Source: Reticulascus tulasneorum (Eukaryota; Ascomycota; Sordariomycetes; Glomerellales; Reticulascaceae). From it: DNA of 64,000 bases. Shown here piece after piece: positions 44,766-57,200 of this stretch. Numbering within the stretch: position 1 is the first letter of the stretch; each line of letters opens with the position of its first letter. The notes beneath the pieces were generated by a model. It ran no database searches. It saw nothing but the letters and a program-made list of their open reading frames with translations, and was not told the origin of the DNA. Location: contig LSAX01000001.1 of NCBI GenBank assembly GCA_001557505.1, positions 248,001-312,000 on the forward strand, read 5' to 3'. Both the position numbers and the translations under genes were made by a program.

Positions 44766-45746
44766 ATGGGCAAATCAGCTGATAAACTCAACGGAAAGAG
44801 GATTGCTGTTATTGGAGGCTCATCTGGGTAAGTACGCTAATCATTGAGAACAACAGACTCGTTATCCTCTCTAACAGCTCATAGTATTGGGTTCGGTGCA
44901 GCTGAAGCCCTTCTCGAGCATGGTGCCCATGTGATTGTCATCTCATCATCTGAGGACCGGGTTCAAGATGCAGTAAAGCGCCTGAATAGCTCCGAAGTCG
45001 AAGGCAAGACTGGAGACGTTCGTGACGAGGAAAGCTTTTCACAGCTACTTCGGTCAATTGCTCCTCTTGACCATGTGGTCTTTTCCGGAGTTGACAAGAT
45101 CATCCGAGGTCCTCTTGCCGACGCAGATTTAGACACAGCCAAAACCCTGTTTGGCGTGAAGTTCTGGGGCAGTATTGTAATTGGGAAAGGTAAGCATTTC
45201 CAAGTCCAGAGCCTGCTAGCTAGCTAGCTTCTCGGTCCGAGATATCATCATCAGCTGCCTTTCAGCTCCATGCTCGATTGCTGACTTGATCTATGCACCC
45301 GCAGCGCTCGCAAAATATGACATTGTGAAGGAAGGAGGCTCGTTGACTCTCACTTCGGGCGGAGCCGCGTTCCGACCTGGTAAAGGTGCAGCCATCGGCG
45401 GGGCGCTTAATGGCGGTCTTCTCAGTCTCACTAAGGGGCTAGCAAACGAGCTCGCAGAGAAGAAAATTCGTGTCAACACCGTCGTCCCGGGTCTTGTCAA
45501 GACCGAGCTGTGGGACAAGCTAGGCCACAGCAAGGAAAAGCAGGAGGACATCTTTCAAGAAGGCGCCAACAAACTACCAGTCGGTTTTGTGGCAGTCCCT
45601 GAGGACATAGCTGAGGCATATCTGTATGCCGTCCGCGCCGATTACGCTTCCGGGACTTTGATCATCATTGGTATGTGCACTAATACCAGAAGGGATTGGT
45701 TTGAGGCTGACTTTCTTTTCCATCAGATGGTGGCTCGCAGATCTAA
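44766..45746 (+). CDS. Short-chain dehydrogenase/reductase lacking the usual catalytic tyrosine
   Basis: Four exons, 44766-44827, 44885-45189, 45305-45670 and 45727-45746, give 250 aa, the normal SDR length. The NAD(P)-binding motif GGSSGIG is at 17-23 and spans intron 1. The C-terminal part has the SDR helix GLLSLTKGLANELAEKKIRV, then NTVVPGLVKTELWDKL, and the end IIIDGGSQI from a 20 bp last exon. Where classical SDRs have Y-x-x-x-K the sequence reads TSGGAAFRPGKGAAIGGALN, with no tyrosine. This pattern occurs in a fungal SDR group related to putative toxin- or pigment-pathway reductases, so the enzyme may use another mechanism or be non-catalytic. Intron 2 (115 bp) contains the palindrome GCTAGCTAGCTAGC. 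It is the first gene of a six-gene plus-strand run. Confidence 0.9.
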
Positions 45747-46217
45747 CTAGCAAATGCTCGTCTCCCTCTGAATGTGGTTTCAACTTGACCGAGCGTCTGG
45801 AACATGGCCAAATGTTGAAGTATCCACCATGCCAAGACTATTCCAAGTACATACGTAACGCAATACGAAATTAAAATAGCCCAGACATTGGCATTGATAC
45901 CATGTTGAAAAATCTTGTTTGAAACACCCTAGTCATTTACTTCGGGGCTCTAGTGGAGTCAATCCCCGATTCCACATGGCTCCCCGGTGATTGCTTGCCG
46001 AGCCGGCCCCACACGGATCGTCGGCCTGATGATGACGTAGCTGTGTAGAACGTACGTACGCCGAGGTCATCCACTAAGAACCAAGATTCGTCACAGCTTA
46101 GTAGCTCTTAAGCTTAACAACGAGACACATTTTAAGAGATTTCTTACCGTTTCCGACACGCCAACGCACTCACTTACCAGCTGTCTTTACAGATCCTCAA
46201 CCAAACCAGGAGTCAAC
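45747..46217. other. Intergenic, no gene recognised
   Basis: This is about 470 bp between two SDR genes on the same strand. ACGTACGTACG occurs near 46052. No gene is supported. Confidence 0.4.
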
Positions 46218-47301
46218 ATGTCGACATATCTACGAGTCGCTCGCGGCATTGCACGACGCCGCATTGGCCCCGCATCGCTTTCTGTGGCAAAATACCCTAT
46301 GAGTGACTGCACTCCCAGGAGACACATACACACTTCGCAGCCATGTTTTGTTGCGAAACCAACGAATCCGGACCTGAGAGGAAATCCGGCACATGACGCC
46401 GCTCGACCGCAAGGCACAAACGTCGGCCAAAAGCGCTTTGCGGCTTTTGATCTCGCGGGAAAGGTGTTCATCGTGACCGGTGGTGCAAGAGGCCTGGGAC
46501 TAGCGCTTGCAGAAGGTCTCGTCGAGGCGGGCGGAAAAGGTGACCGAAAGCAATGTGGTGTTGTTGCTAAAACTCTTGTCCGTGTTTGCTAATGTTACTT
46601 CAGTGTACTGTGTGGATCGCGCAGACGAGCCGGATGAAAACTGGCACGAAGCGCAGCGACGGGTGGTGCCTGAATGGGGAGGCAAGCTTGAGTACCGGCG
46701 AGTCGATGTGCAGGACACTGACGGCTTGAACGAACTTATTACGTCCATCGCGGATGAGAATCAACGACTTGATGGAGTCATCGCTGCAGCCGGGATCCAG
46801 CAGATTACGCCGGCAGTCGAATACAAGGTCGAAGATGTCGAGAAGATGCTTTCCATTAATTTCACTGGCGTGTTTATGACCGCCACGGCCGCAGCGCGGC
46901 AAATGATTCGGTACAAGTGCCACGGCAGTATCTGCCTCATAGCCAGCATGTCTGGGTCGGTCGCAAACAAAGGATTATTGTCTCCAGTATACAACTCTTC
47001 CAAAGCCGCACTAGTACAGCTGGCTCGGAACCTTGCTATGGAATGGAGCCCGATAAAAGAGGACGGCAGTGGGGGTATTCGAATCAATTGCATCAGTCCT
47101 GGTCACATCTTGACGCCGATGGTGCTGAAGAACTTCGAGGAGGTATCGGGACTTAGGGAGAAGTGGGAGAGGGAGAACATGATGGGCCGACTGGCGGAGA
47201 CGAGCGAGTTTAAAGGCGCTGCCCTATTCCTTCTCAGCAATGCCAGTAGCTTTATGACGGGAAGCAATATGATTATCGATGGCGGACACACGTCGTGGTA
47301 G
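46218..47301 (+). CDS. Short-chain dehydrogenase with probable mitochondrial presequence
   Basis: Exons are 46218-46539 and 46604-47301 (339 aa). The first 75 residues are basic and Ser/Thr-rich (MSTYLRVARGIARRRIGPAS), matching a mitochondrial targeting sequence with a linker. The Rossmann motif TGGARGLG is at 87-94. The NNAG-like motif reads AAAG (168-171). Catalytic residues are present: Ser222 or Ser224, Tyr237 and Lys241 (YNSSK). The end has the classical GSNMIIDGGHTSW. It is close to fungal polyol or sorbitol/mannitol-type and 3-oxoacyl-type SDRs; the substrate is undetermined. The 64 bp intron sits between the first two Rossmann strands. It has an intact active site, unlike the SDR just upstream. 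Confidence 0.92.
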
Positions 47302-47974
47302 AAACCTCGGCATCTGGCCCTTGTCGTAAAATAAAATAAAATAAAAACTGTACGCACGTGCGGTTCTATGTACATAAGACCTTCATGAATATCTTCGTGG
47401 TTCTTTACTGTAGTAATTTGATTGAACGCGTTTAAGCCCTGGCAGTGAGAAAGAGCCCCATGCATATGAGGAGGTCATGGATCGAAAGATAATGTGGGGA
47501 AAAAAGGGGGGGGGGGCATGTGCGCCACACCGACTCTTTATGGAACGAGTAACCGTCTTCATCGAAATCGGGTGTCTGCTTCGCATCGCCTCCTTGCTCC
47601 CTGTTCGTGATATTCGGCACGTCTTACTCGAAGTCTTTATCGCGATCAGCTAGCTGCGTGCACCTAAGTCACATTGGGTCCCCCACACACCAGTCTGAAC
47701 AGAACAAGCGCTTGGCGGACGCCCAGGCGGTGCGGGCCGAAGTGGTAGAACGTGGTACACAATTGACAAGTGGCAGATCAGCATGCATACCAATCCTGCG
47801 CCTGCACACCGGGATACATGCCCGGCGTACACCCCTGTTATTGGTCAACGATCAACCCACTCGGCTCATAAACTGCTTGTCCTGCCTACCTGAGACAGCA
47901 TATCCTCTGCCCTTGGAAATATCTCGGAATCAAGCACCCCCGCATCTCACTGTCGGAAAAGCGCACCTCCAGCC
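47302..47974. other. Intergenic with simple repeats
   Basis: This holds the 3' UTR of the SDR and the promoter of the methyltransferase gene. Four TAAAA units lie at 47327-47346 and a run of 11 G at 47506-47516. No gene is supported. Confidence 0.5.
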
Positions 47975-49203
47975 ATGGCAGAACCTAGCGTGACACCTAT
48001 CGAGGCTGGTAGCTCTGACGAGGTAGCTGACGATGACTTTGCAACCTCCGATTTTGATGCGAGCTCGATGCAGTCGACTTCGAGCATTACAACTAGCGTG
48101 TACCAACACTCCTATGAGAATGGGCGGAGGGTGAGCTCAAGGGTTTCTATCTCTTTTTCGAAAAACACGTGGACTAACCGACCACGGAACAGTATCATCA
48201 GTACCGCAATGGACGATACCCTATACCGAATGACGATACAGAGCAGAACCGAGACGACATGAAGCATGTTATGATGCTAGAGCTGACTAAGTATACTCAT
48301 ATCTTGCATTGCCCCAGTCATGATTCTCCCATCCCTCTAATCAGTGCTGTTACGTAGTGGGAAGTTGTTCTTCTCGCCTATTGGCGACACACCAGAGAAA
48401 ATAATCGATCTTGGCACAGGAACCGGCGCCTGGGCCGTTGATGGTGCGTAGAACAGTCAAATTTCTGCTATCTGCACATACCTGACAGCGCTTGCAAAGT
48501 GGCCGATAAGTATCCTAGCGCGGAGGTACTTGGTGTTGATCTCAGCCCTATCCAGCCAATCTGGGTGCCTCCTAATGTGAAGTTTATTGTTGACGACATT
48601 GAGGACAATTGGCTTCACGGCAGCAGCTGGGATCTTGTGCACATGCGTTGCATCAGTCCCTGGCTCAAGGATCAACCGAAGGTGCTCAGCATGGCTTATG
48701 AGCATATGAGGCCAGGCGGATGGATCGAGATCCAAGAGTTTGACGCAAGAGCTAACTGTGACGACGGAACTCTCGCACCAGATGCTCCTCTGCTCAAATT
48801 CTTCGACACAGCCGCCGAAGCAGTCAAGAAGTTTGGCATGACATTTAGAGCAGGCGAAAATCTGCGAAAACCACTAGAAGACGCCGGCTTCAAGAACGTG
48901 TCATGTGTGAAATTAAAGTGTCCAATCGGTACCTGGCCGAAGGTAGGTTGCATCTGAGAATGGACCGAGTCAGTAGCTGACTCGTTGAATGTCTAGGACA
49001 AAGTTTTGCGCTTGATCGGCCTGTATTGCAAGACTGCGGTGAGCGACATGTTCGGGGCCATGGCAGCCAAGCCTCTGCGAGCCCTTGGCATGGATCCTGT
49101 TGAAATCGAGCTCTTCCTAGCCGCTGCAAGGGCAGATCTTTCCAATCCAGGCATTCATGCTTATGAGAACTACTTCTTCTGGATGGGGCAGAAACCAGAG
49201 TAG
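47975..49203 (+). CDS. LaeA-like S-adenosylmethionine-dependent methyltransferase
   Basis: Five exons, 47975-48130, 48193-48290, 48358-48443, 48500-48942 and 48997-49203, give 329 aa. The first 50 residues are acidic and Ser/Thr-rich and probably disordered. Next come the fungal block YHQYRNGRYPIPNDDTEQNR and motif I IIDLGTGTGAWAVDVADKYP (about 100-119), followed by LGVDLSPIQP and FIVDDIEDNW. This layout (YENGRRYHxYxxGxYxxPNDxxExxR, then class I fold) is that of the LaeA/TAM-like family. LaeA itself is a global regulator of secondary metabolism, but most family members are uncharacterised, and some are pathway enzymes. Its position beside SDRs, an oxygenase and a transporter fits either role. 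All introns are 54-67 bp. Confidence 0.92.
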
Positions 49204-49883
49204 CTTGGGAGAGTTGAGTTCGGGTAGAGATCTAAAGGAAGGCGAAGCGGTCAAGTTGGGGTCGCGGGTCCCTCGACGTGATATTTCAAGAACTTCAATG
49301 GTATTAGAGTTATCTAGCTACGCTGGTGTTGGCTTTGTTCCATTTTTCTCTTACTAGGAACATCTCGCTGCCTCTCGATACCTAATTGATAATCTTGCCC
49401 CGGTTACCTATCCCACCACAACATCCTCCGACCCCCAATCAAGGGTCCTCGCTTAACCTGCTGACTTCAGGTCATCTGCTGGCTCCGCTACTGGGAGACG
49501 ACCGTTGAGTGATTTAAGATGGCGAGCCTGCGGGGTGGAAGACCCGGACCCTGTTCCAATGGTCTGTTTATCTCCCGAACTGTGGGGAAATAAATTGTTG
49601 CCAATAGTGTTAGATGATTTACGGTTTGAATTAGAAGTTAGATGGTTTGGGGTCACTGGTCCAGCCAATCTCATATTAACCCCAGATTACAAGACTCAAA
49701 TCTTGGCTGATATTACTTCGCCTCTATACAATAGATAGTCAACTGCCGATATATCAGAACCAGGTATATAAACATGAACCTTTCGGACCGCCCAGATAGA
49801 ACACCTGCTTTCGCACTTGTCGAATACAGCGGCGTTTCAAGATTACGTGTCCTCCAAGTGAAGAGCGTTTTCCTTCCCTTGAC
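49204..49883. other. Intergenic, AT-richer stretch
   Basis: This is about 680 bp. The part from 49.55 to 49.75 kb is visibly AT-richer than its surroundings and has a 77-codon frame without features. No gene is supported. Confidence 0.4.
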
Positions 49884-50908
49884 ATGATGCGCGTCGCTCT
49901 CCTCCTTCTGGCAGGGACTGTCACCGCGCTCACGGACATCGAACACAAACCGTTCATGCGCAAGAACATTGACCCAATCGTGTTTCCGGGAAAATATGTG
50001 TCCCACATGCACTCATTCTATGGGTCTGACTCAATTACGAAAGACTTGCCGACCACCAAGCAGTTGCAACAAGGCTGCCCTTCCGGCGAGAACCCGAATG
50101 ATCTTTCTGTATACTGTACGTGGGTCAAGTTTGCTATACGCCGTCTTGGTACTAACCCAAATATCTCTCAAAGGGGCACCTACTCTCTACTATGTGAATG
50201 GGGACAATTACACTGAGATCTATCCTGCGACGTTCAAGACATACTATGAGCAAATCGACCACGCTGAGATCCCATTCCCCGAAGACTTTCGCGCCGTTGC
50301 AGGCAATGCTAGTGCCAAAAGCCAGGCTGATATCGACGAGAAGATCACCGCCATCACTTGGTGGTGCGATGGCAACGGCCCAGAAGATCGCAACAACCGG
50401 CCACGAGCAACATTTCCACGTGTAACCTGCAGCGCGCATTTGCAAGTCATTCTCCGCTTCCCGGACTGTGTGGATCCAAACAAGATCACAGATTATACAT
50501 ATGCCTCAGCCCACGGTGGCCGTTGCCCTACGGGCATGAAGCGCATGCCATCGCTGCGCTTCTCAATCCGGTACGACGCGCGCCGTGCGATCCCGCAAGG
50601 CTGGACAGGCATTCCGCCCTTCAAGTTGGCATGCGGCGAGGTAACTCACTTGTTTGCCCTATCGTCGGATATTTATTCACTAACATATTCGAAAGATCGG
50701 CGACGGATATTGCATACATGGCGACTTTATCAATGGCTGGTTTGACGATGCAGGGAAGAACTTGCTAAAAGCCAAAGGCCAGAGTTTCATGAGAATCGAT
50801 GGGTCGCACGGCAACGGGAAGCAGTTTAGCAAATGCAAGGCAAAGGATGCAGATCCGAGCAACGGGACCAGTGACTATCACAAGAGCTTGGAGATGATGA
50901 AGATGTGA
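49884..50908 (+). CDS. Secreted DUF1996 protein
   Basis: Three exons, 49884-50115, 50174-50640 and 50696-50908, give 303 aa. A signal peptide (MMRVALLLLAGTVTALTD) is followed directly by the DUF1996 fold: DPIVFPGKYVSHMHSFYGSD, then SGENPNDLSVYWAPTLYYVN across intron 1, RFPDCVDPNKITDYTYASAH, and CGEIGDGYCIHGDFINGW across intron 2. Conserved His and Cys residues are kept (HMHSFYG, CSAHLQ, GRCPTG). The family is common in filamentous ascomycetes, often fused to WSC domains; here it stands alone. The function is unknown; a cell-wall or extracellular carbohydrate-related role is the usual guess. There is no GPI signal at the C-terminus. Confidence 0.93.
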
Positions 50909-51689
50909 AGACAACATTAAGAGGTAGATATCGTCTTCTGGAATTAAGAACCAAATCGAAAATAGCAGTAAATTGCGTGTAATCTCTGAGTCGGTGTTGA
51001 CCCCTCAGAGCTGTGTGCTGCGATCGTAGCGAGGGAAAATCATGACCAGCTTTCCGGGCGTTTGCTGAACTAGAATGAAAATATACTCCGCGCAAGATCC
51101 CTCAACAAGCTAGTAACACGAGGAACTTTAAATCTCTAATCCAACGTCCATATTGACGCTGATCTGGGAAGCCAACACTAACACGAATTTCTGCATATCA
51201 CATGGGCCCATCCAACCTGGTCTGTGCAGGAAGCCTCGGAAATTGAACCCGAAGTGGCCGTTTATACATGTGATGGTACGGAGTATGACGACGCAGATAG
51301 CAAGGGAGATGCACGAGCCTCCCCCATGTTCACTAATAGGGGATTACCATTTGCTTCTCGCTCTGTCTACCTATTTCGTAAATTTGTAGGAGCCTGGAGC
51401 ATAACCAGTTACTCGAAACACTCGAGAGAAGCGGGGAAATTTTCACAATATTTTGTCAGCATATGCTAGCGGCCGCATACATCTATTTCTGCATCTTCTG
51501 CAATCCCAGCTGAAAATGTCGGCGAAGGATTGATTACGGCGGATTCAGATCCAAGACATCGGACCCCACACCTGGGATGGCTCGCGGCGTCCGTGAAGTA
51601 CTAAGGGTTGGGTCTCCTCCCCTCTTAAATTGAAATGGCATGGCGATATATGCGTCTGATCATTCAAACAAACAATCCGACAAACCACA
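50909..51689. other. Intergenic, no gene recognised
   Basis: This is about 780 bp. Short frames at 51153-51469 have no features. The right part is the promoter of the monooxygenase gene. Confidence 0.4.
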
Positions 51690-53824
51690 ATGCCTGTCCC
51701 AGTTGAGACAGACTTTCTCGTTGTCGGCGCCGGGCCTGCTGGCGCTGGCCTTGCCTGCTTCCTCGGCCAACATGGTACGTGACGAATCCTTGAAAACGGC
51801 ACGAATCCTTATCTGACTGGAATTGGAATCAGGCCTCAAGGGCATCATGATCGCTGCTTCGTCTAGCACCGCGATCACGCCGAGAGCCCATTTAATCAAC
51901 CCATTTTCCCTCGGTGCGTTTACCACCTACTGCATTTTGGTGTATCGATAGCAGAAAGGCGGAGCTAACCGTCTAAGAATGCATGCGTGATATTGGGCTC
52001 GATGACGCCTGCAAGAGGGAGGCGACCGTTGGCGACGAGTTCCGCTCTTTTCGGTGGGCTCGCAGCATGGTCGGCGAGGAGTTTGGCAGAATTCGCTGCT
52101 GGGGCAGCCATCCGGACAACATGGTAGGTGCAGACTTTATCTCTGGCTGCCATAGCTTCCTCGACAATTGGCCAGTCTAATACTGAACAAGTCGGTTTAA
52201 CTGATCTGCTGCAGAGAGACACCAAAGCTGCCACCCCTTGCGAGTGGATGGACCTCCCGCAGTCATACCTTGAGCCCATCCTGCTCAAACATGCCACTCA
52301 CAACGGCTTCGAAGCTCGTTTCTCCACCAAACTCACGAGCATGGAACGAGGGGCCGACGGTTGGCTCTGCACGCTAGAAGATCTGCTCAGCAAACTCACT
52401 TACCAGGTCCGCACCAAGTTCCTCTTCGGGGCGGATGGCGGCCGCAGTCAGGTTGCCCGATCACTCGACTTTAAATTTGTCAGCCAGCCCGCCGTCGGCG
52501 TCGCCTGCAACGTCTTCTTCAAGGCAGACCTGAGCAAGCTGATGCACCAGCGTGGAGCCCAGCTACACTTCATCATGAATCCGGAATCAGACTCTCCATT
52601 CGGTCTCGGCTTCTGCTTGCGCATGGTACGTAATTCTAGAAAATCTCTAGTTCTAGTCTCGGGTGCTCCGTGTATTCTCCCTTGGCGTTCTACCAAGGCG
52701 ATTTACGGCATTCCCTGTCATTTAAACTAATCCCAATGTTGCAGATTCGACCCTGGAACCTCTGGCTTATGTTGGCCGTCACACCGGGTGTTACCGAGAA
52801 CCCGTACACAAACCTAACGGCCGACACACCCGGGCTAAAAGAGTTTCTCAGGCAGTGCATCGGCGACGACAGCGTCGATATCGAGATCCTGACCATCGAC
52901 CCCTGGGCACTTCGCGAGAGCGTGGCTGAGACCTACTCCAAGGGCGATAATGCATTCCTACTCGGCGACGCTGCCCACCGGCATACGCCGGCGTATGGCC
53001 TCGGCGCTAACACGTGCATCCAGGACGGCTATAACCTTGCCTGGAAGGTCGCGTATGTTCACAAGGGTCTAGCGGGCCCAGCGCTGCTGGACACCTACTC
53101 GGTCGAGCGCCAGCCGGTCGGCGTCAACGTCATCGAGGCCTCGGCCGAAGGCACGGCCGCGCATTTTGCCGTGTGGGAGTCGCTGGGCATGTTCGCTCCC
53201 GACGCTGCGGAGCGGAGGCGCCAGCTGGCCGAGGCAATGGAGGTCAGTGAAGCAGGTGCTGCAAGGCGCAAGCGCTTGCGCGGTGCCCTGCAGGGCAAAA
53301 GCGTTGAGGGCGAGAGCCTGGGCATCACGATGAACCAGTGGTACACCGGCGACGCGGTGTACCTCGATGACGAGCCTGAGCCGCGGCCCAAGTTAGAGGG
53401 CAACCCCATTGTCAAAATCCAGATCACCACCTACCCTGGCTCCCGGCTGCCCCATGCTTGGATCGACACACCAGTGCGAGGGAAGATGGTCTCAACGCAG
53501 GACATTGCTGGGCAAGGGGCATTCGCGCTCATTACTGGCCACGGCGGCGATGCGTGGAAGAAGGCCGCGGCGAAGATTTCTCAGGAAACTGGGATTCCGA
53601 TTAACGCACACAGCATTGGGCTTGGACTGGAGTACTATGATGTGTTTTGTGAGTGGCAGGATCGGCGTGAGGTTGAGGAGTCGGGGTGCGTGCTAGTTCG
53701 TCCGGACCGAGTTGTGGCCTGGAGGAGCATGGAGATGGTTGCTGATCCCGAAACGAAGCTCAAGACTGTTGTCGATAAAATTCTGTGTAGGGGTAGCGCA
53801 TTCGAGGTCAGCAGTCGTGCCTAA
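51690..53824 (+). CDS. FAD-dependent aromatic monooxygenase (PheA/TfdB family)
   Basis: Five exons, 51690-51774, 51833-51913, 51978-52123, 52215-52625 and 52745-53824, give 600 aa. The FAD-binding GxGxxG motif is in the first exon (DFLVVGAGPAGAGLACFLGQ). The DG motif (FLFGADGGRSQVARSL) and GD motif (NAFLLGDAAHRHTPAYGLGA) are intact. A thioredoxin-like C-terminal domain follows, as in phenol 2-monooxygenase and 2,4-dichlorophenol hydroxylase (PGSRLPHAWIDTPVRGKM). Such enzymes hydroxylate phenolic rings using NAD(P)H and oxygen. In fungi the family serves aromatic catabolism as well as polyketide tailoring. The substrate is not predictable here. It is followed 415 bp downstream on the same strand by an ABCC transporter, a typical oxidise-and-export pair. 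The fourth and fifth junctions (PDNM/RDTKAA and FCLRM/IRPWN) are read from frame continuity. Confidence 0.93.
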
Positions 53825-54239
53825 AAATATGCAAGGAAACTCGCACCGTTAGCGACATTCATGATCCTTCCAGGCAGACAAGTGAATGTGCCTGCGTTTG
53901 CACTAAAGCTGCATAGAAGAACGATGCTTATCTGCGCCCCGCTCGCTCCCAACCACATATCCCTGTCACCGCTCCTTCATACTGTAGCTGCCTGTACTAC
54001 GTAGTATAGAGTCCTACAGGATCTGCTAGCTTCGGCCGAGGGGCTCGGATTAATCTTATCAGATTATCTAAAAGATCTATGTACTGTAACTGGCCGTTCT
54101 ACATAGATGCCGTAAGCACATCAGACTTGACGTTCTCATCAATTGCATTGTGCGTGCTGAAATCAATGGTTAAATTGTAGAAACGAATACAATAGCGAAC
54201 GACCCGGCGACAGAGCCCCATCGCAAGTTAGCTGCCAGT
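53825..54239. promoter_or_regulatory. Intergenic with 12 bp palindrome
   Basis: This holds the promoter of the ABC transporter gene. A perfect palindrome TACTACGTAGTA lies at 53995-54006, about 235 bp upstream of the start; such sites can bind dimeric transcription factors. No gene is supported. Confidence 0.4.
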
Positions 54240-57200
54240 ATGAATCACTCATGTCTCGAGGACTACTCGTTTGGCCCGCAAACCTCGTTACAATGCCGCG
54301 ATGGTCTGGACCTTACGCTAGTTTTCGAGGAGAGCATGTTGAGCCTGCTTCCGGCGTCAGCAATGATCTCGGCATCACTCCTCAGGGTCGTCAAGCTTCG
54401 TAGAGCGCGCAAAGTCATACTAGGCAACTCATTTAACGATACGAAGGCGGTATGCTCTCTAACATATCAGACCATCATGAAAGAGGCACAGAGCTGATTC
54501 TTTGATGACAGATGCACCTTTTACTTCTCGTCGCTCTTCGATTCACCCTCTTAATGCTATGGATCCTGCAAGCACCGATGAGAACCAGAACATCGATTGC
54601 AGCCGCGATTGTTTTCCTGGTTGAATCACTGGCCATCGTAGCACTCTCCAAATCGGAGCACAATCGTGCGATTCGGCCGAGCTCGCTACTGAACCTATAT
54701 CTTCTGTTCTCTGTCGGCTTTGACATCATTCGGATGAGAACCTGTAAGCATCACCTCTCTACACAATATTCTCATTGCTGGCGAGAGCGTATCGTGGGCG
54801 AGCTTCGCAATACTAGACATGGCTAAGGCTCTCGATATGCGATTCACCCTCCATTATCGTAAAATGACTGACCTCAAATTCCAAAGTCGTGAAGATGGAG
54901 TTCGATACGTTGATTACATCCGCATCAGCCGCGGTTTTGGCTGTCAAAATAAGTCTTCTATTTCTTGAAGCGCAGAACAAGATGGTTTATTTCTCTTTGG
55001 CGGACATCAACCGCCCGCCGCAAGAAACAAGTGGAATTCTCAATAGGAGTGTTTTTTGGTGGCTGAACTCCCTATTTTTCCAAGGTAATTACTGCTCATC
55101 ACTCGATGTCACCAACATTGATCTGACACCCGACAGGACATCGCAAGATACTCGCTTTGAGTGACCTATTTCACCTTGACGAGGAACTATCATCGGAAAA
55201 AACGCTGTCGCGATTCGAGGAGACATGGATATCAATGCCACATGTCCACAACTACAGGCTTGCCAAAACAGTGGTCCTATCCTTGCCCGGCCTCTTTCTT
55301 CGGCCTGTCTTCCCCAATTTGCTGGTGATATCCCTCACCTTCGCGCAGCCGTTCCTTGTAACAGCAATTCTCGAGTTCATTTCCTCAGACGACTCCAAAG
55401 AGTTTGGCTATCTTGTCGTTACTGGCTATGCAGCTGTCTACATCAGCAAATCCATCTTGTCAGCCTTTTATACTCATCAGTTGGATAGATTTGCCACCAT
55501 GCTTCGAGGCTGTTTGGTAAGTATCATATACAACAAGACGCTTAGACTGGACTTGGGAAAAGCTGCTGGCGGAAAGTCCTTGACCCTAATGAGCGCAGAC
55601 GTCGAGTCCATCGCCACAGGCTTTGGGTTGGCCCACGAAGCATCCTCGAACGGAGTCATGGCTGTTGTGGCTTTAGGCCTGTTGTATAGACAGCTAGGGC
55701 TCACGTAAGCAGTCTTTACGATCTCTTTATCGGCGACTAACATGCCTAGGTTCATTGCGCCTCTACTATTCTCAGCCGCTCTGTCGTTCGTAACAGGCGC
55801 TCAGTCTGGGCCGTATATGAAACGACAGAAGGAGTGGCTAGAGGCAACAGAGCAAAGGGTTGGATTTACTGCCTCAATCATCTCGTCTATGAAAGGCGTC
55901 AAAATGTTGGGCCTCGTCGAGAGCATGCATGCCAAGATCCGTAATTTGCGACACGCTGAGGTGCATCAAGCCAAGAAAGTTCGCGTATTCTATGCGCTCT
56001 TTACTGTCTTGCAAACTTTGAGCCTAAGTGGAACACGATGGATAACTTACACGGTTTTTGGTATCATTACGCTTCTTAATTCTTCCGATCCTGGGTTTGG
56101 CATCAACCGCCTGTTTACGTCCTTGGCCATTCTTAACATATTCATGGAACGACTGGAGATATTCCTAAGACAGATGCCTAGGCTTGCGAGTTCTTTCGGC
56201 TGCCTTCGCCGAGTTGAGGTTTTTCTTCTCCTTGAGACGAAGAGAGACACCCGTTTGGTTGTTGATGTCGAACACTTCGGGCCCGGCATAGCAGGTGACC
56301 TCGAGCTTCGGGATCTCCCGACATATCAAGCCCCGATTAGAATCAAGGATTTGAGTGTCGGATGGAATAAAGAAAATGCCGTTATTAAGGGACTTTCAAT
56401 GGATATAATTAGGGGGTCCTTTGTCATGATAATCGGCCCGTAAGTTACTCGCTAATTCCCAGCAGACTCTTACTGACGGTATCAGTGTTGGAAGTGGAAA
56501 GTCGACGCTGATACAGGCATTACTTGGAGAGACAGTCACACACGGAGGATCCATCAGTATAGCCTCAAGTAGCTTGATTGCATACTGCGCTCAATCGCCC
56601 TGGCTGGTTAACAAATCGATCCAAGAAAACGTACTTGGAAGTTGCTTGTTGGACGGTCCGTGGTATAGCAAGGTCATTAAAGCATGTGCTTTGCTCGCAG
56701 ACTTGGAAAACTATCCCGCAGGCGACCGGACTCTTGTTGGATCGAAAGGAATAACACTTTCCGGAGGACAAAAGCAACGTATAGTGCGTATACCCTGTCA
56801 AAACGTGACTATAATTATGCTTACTTCGTTCAACAGGCACTAGCGAGAGCAGTTTACTCTAGAGCGCCAATTCTCCTGTTAGACGACATATTCAGCGGAC
56901 TGGATCCCATGACTGAAGAGATCGTATTTCGAAGCCTCTTTGGAGCAAGCGGGATCTTGAAACACACCTCGCAGACCGTGTTTCTGGTAACTCACGCGGT
57001 ACACCTTCTCACTGCCGCCGAATCAGTGATACTTCTTGGAGACACAGGTGATGTGCTTTACCAAGGTCCCCGTGCCGGCCTTCCCATGGAGTTGATACCA
57101 CAGCGGACTTTTGCGGATATTCCGGAATCCAAATATCCGGATCCAGCTGATGTCTCTCAGAGTATTGAGCGTGTGGACGAGGCGGATTTCACACCCGTGC

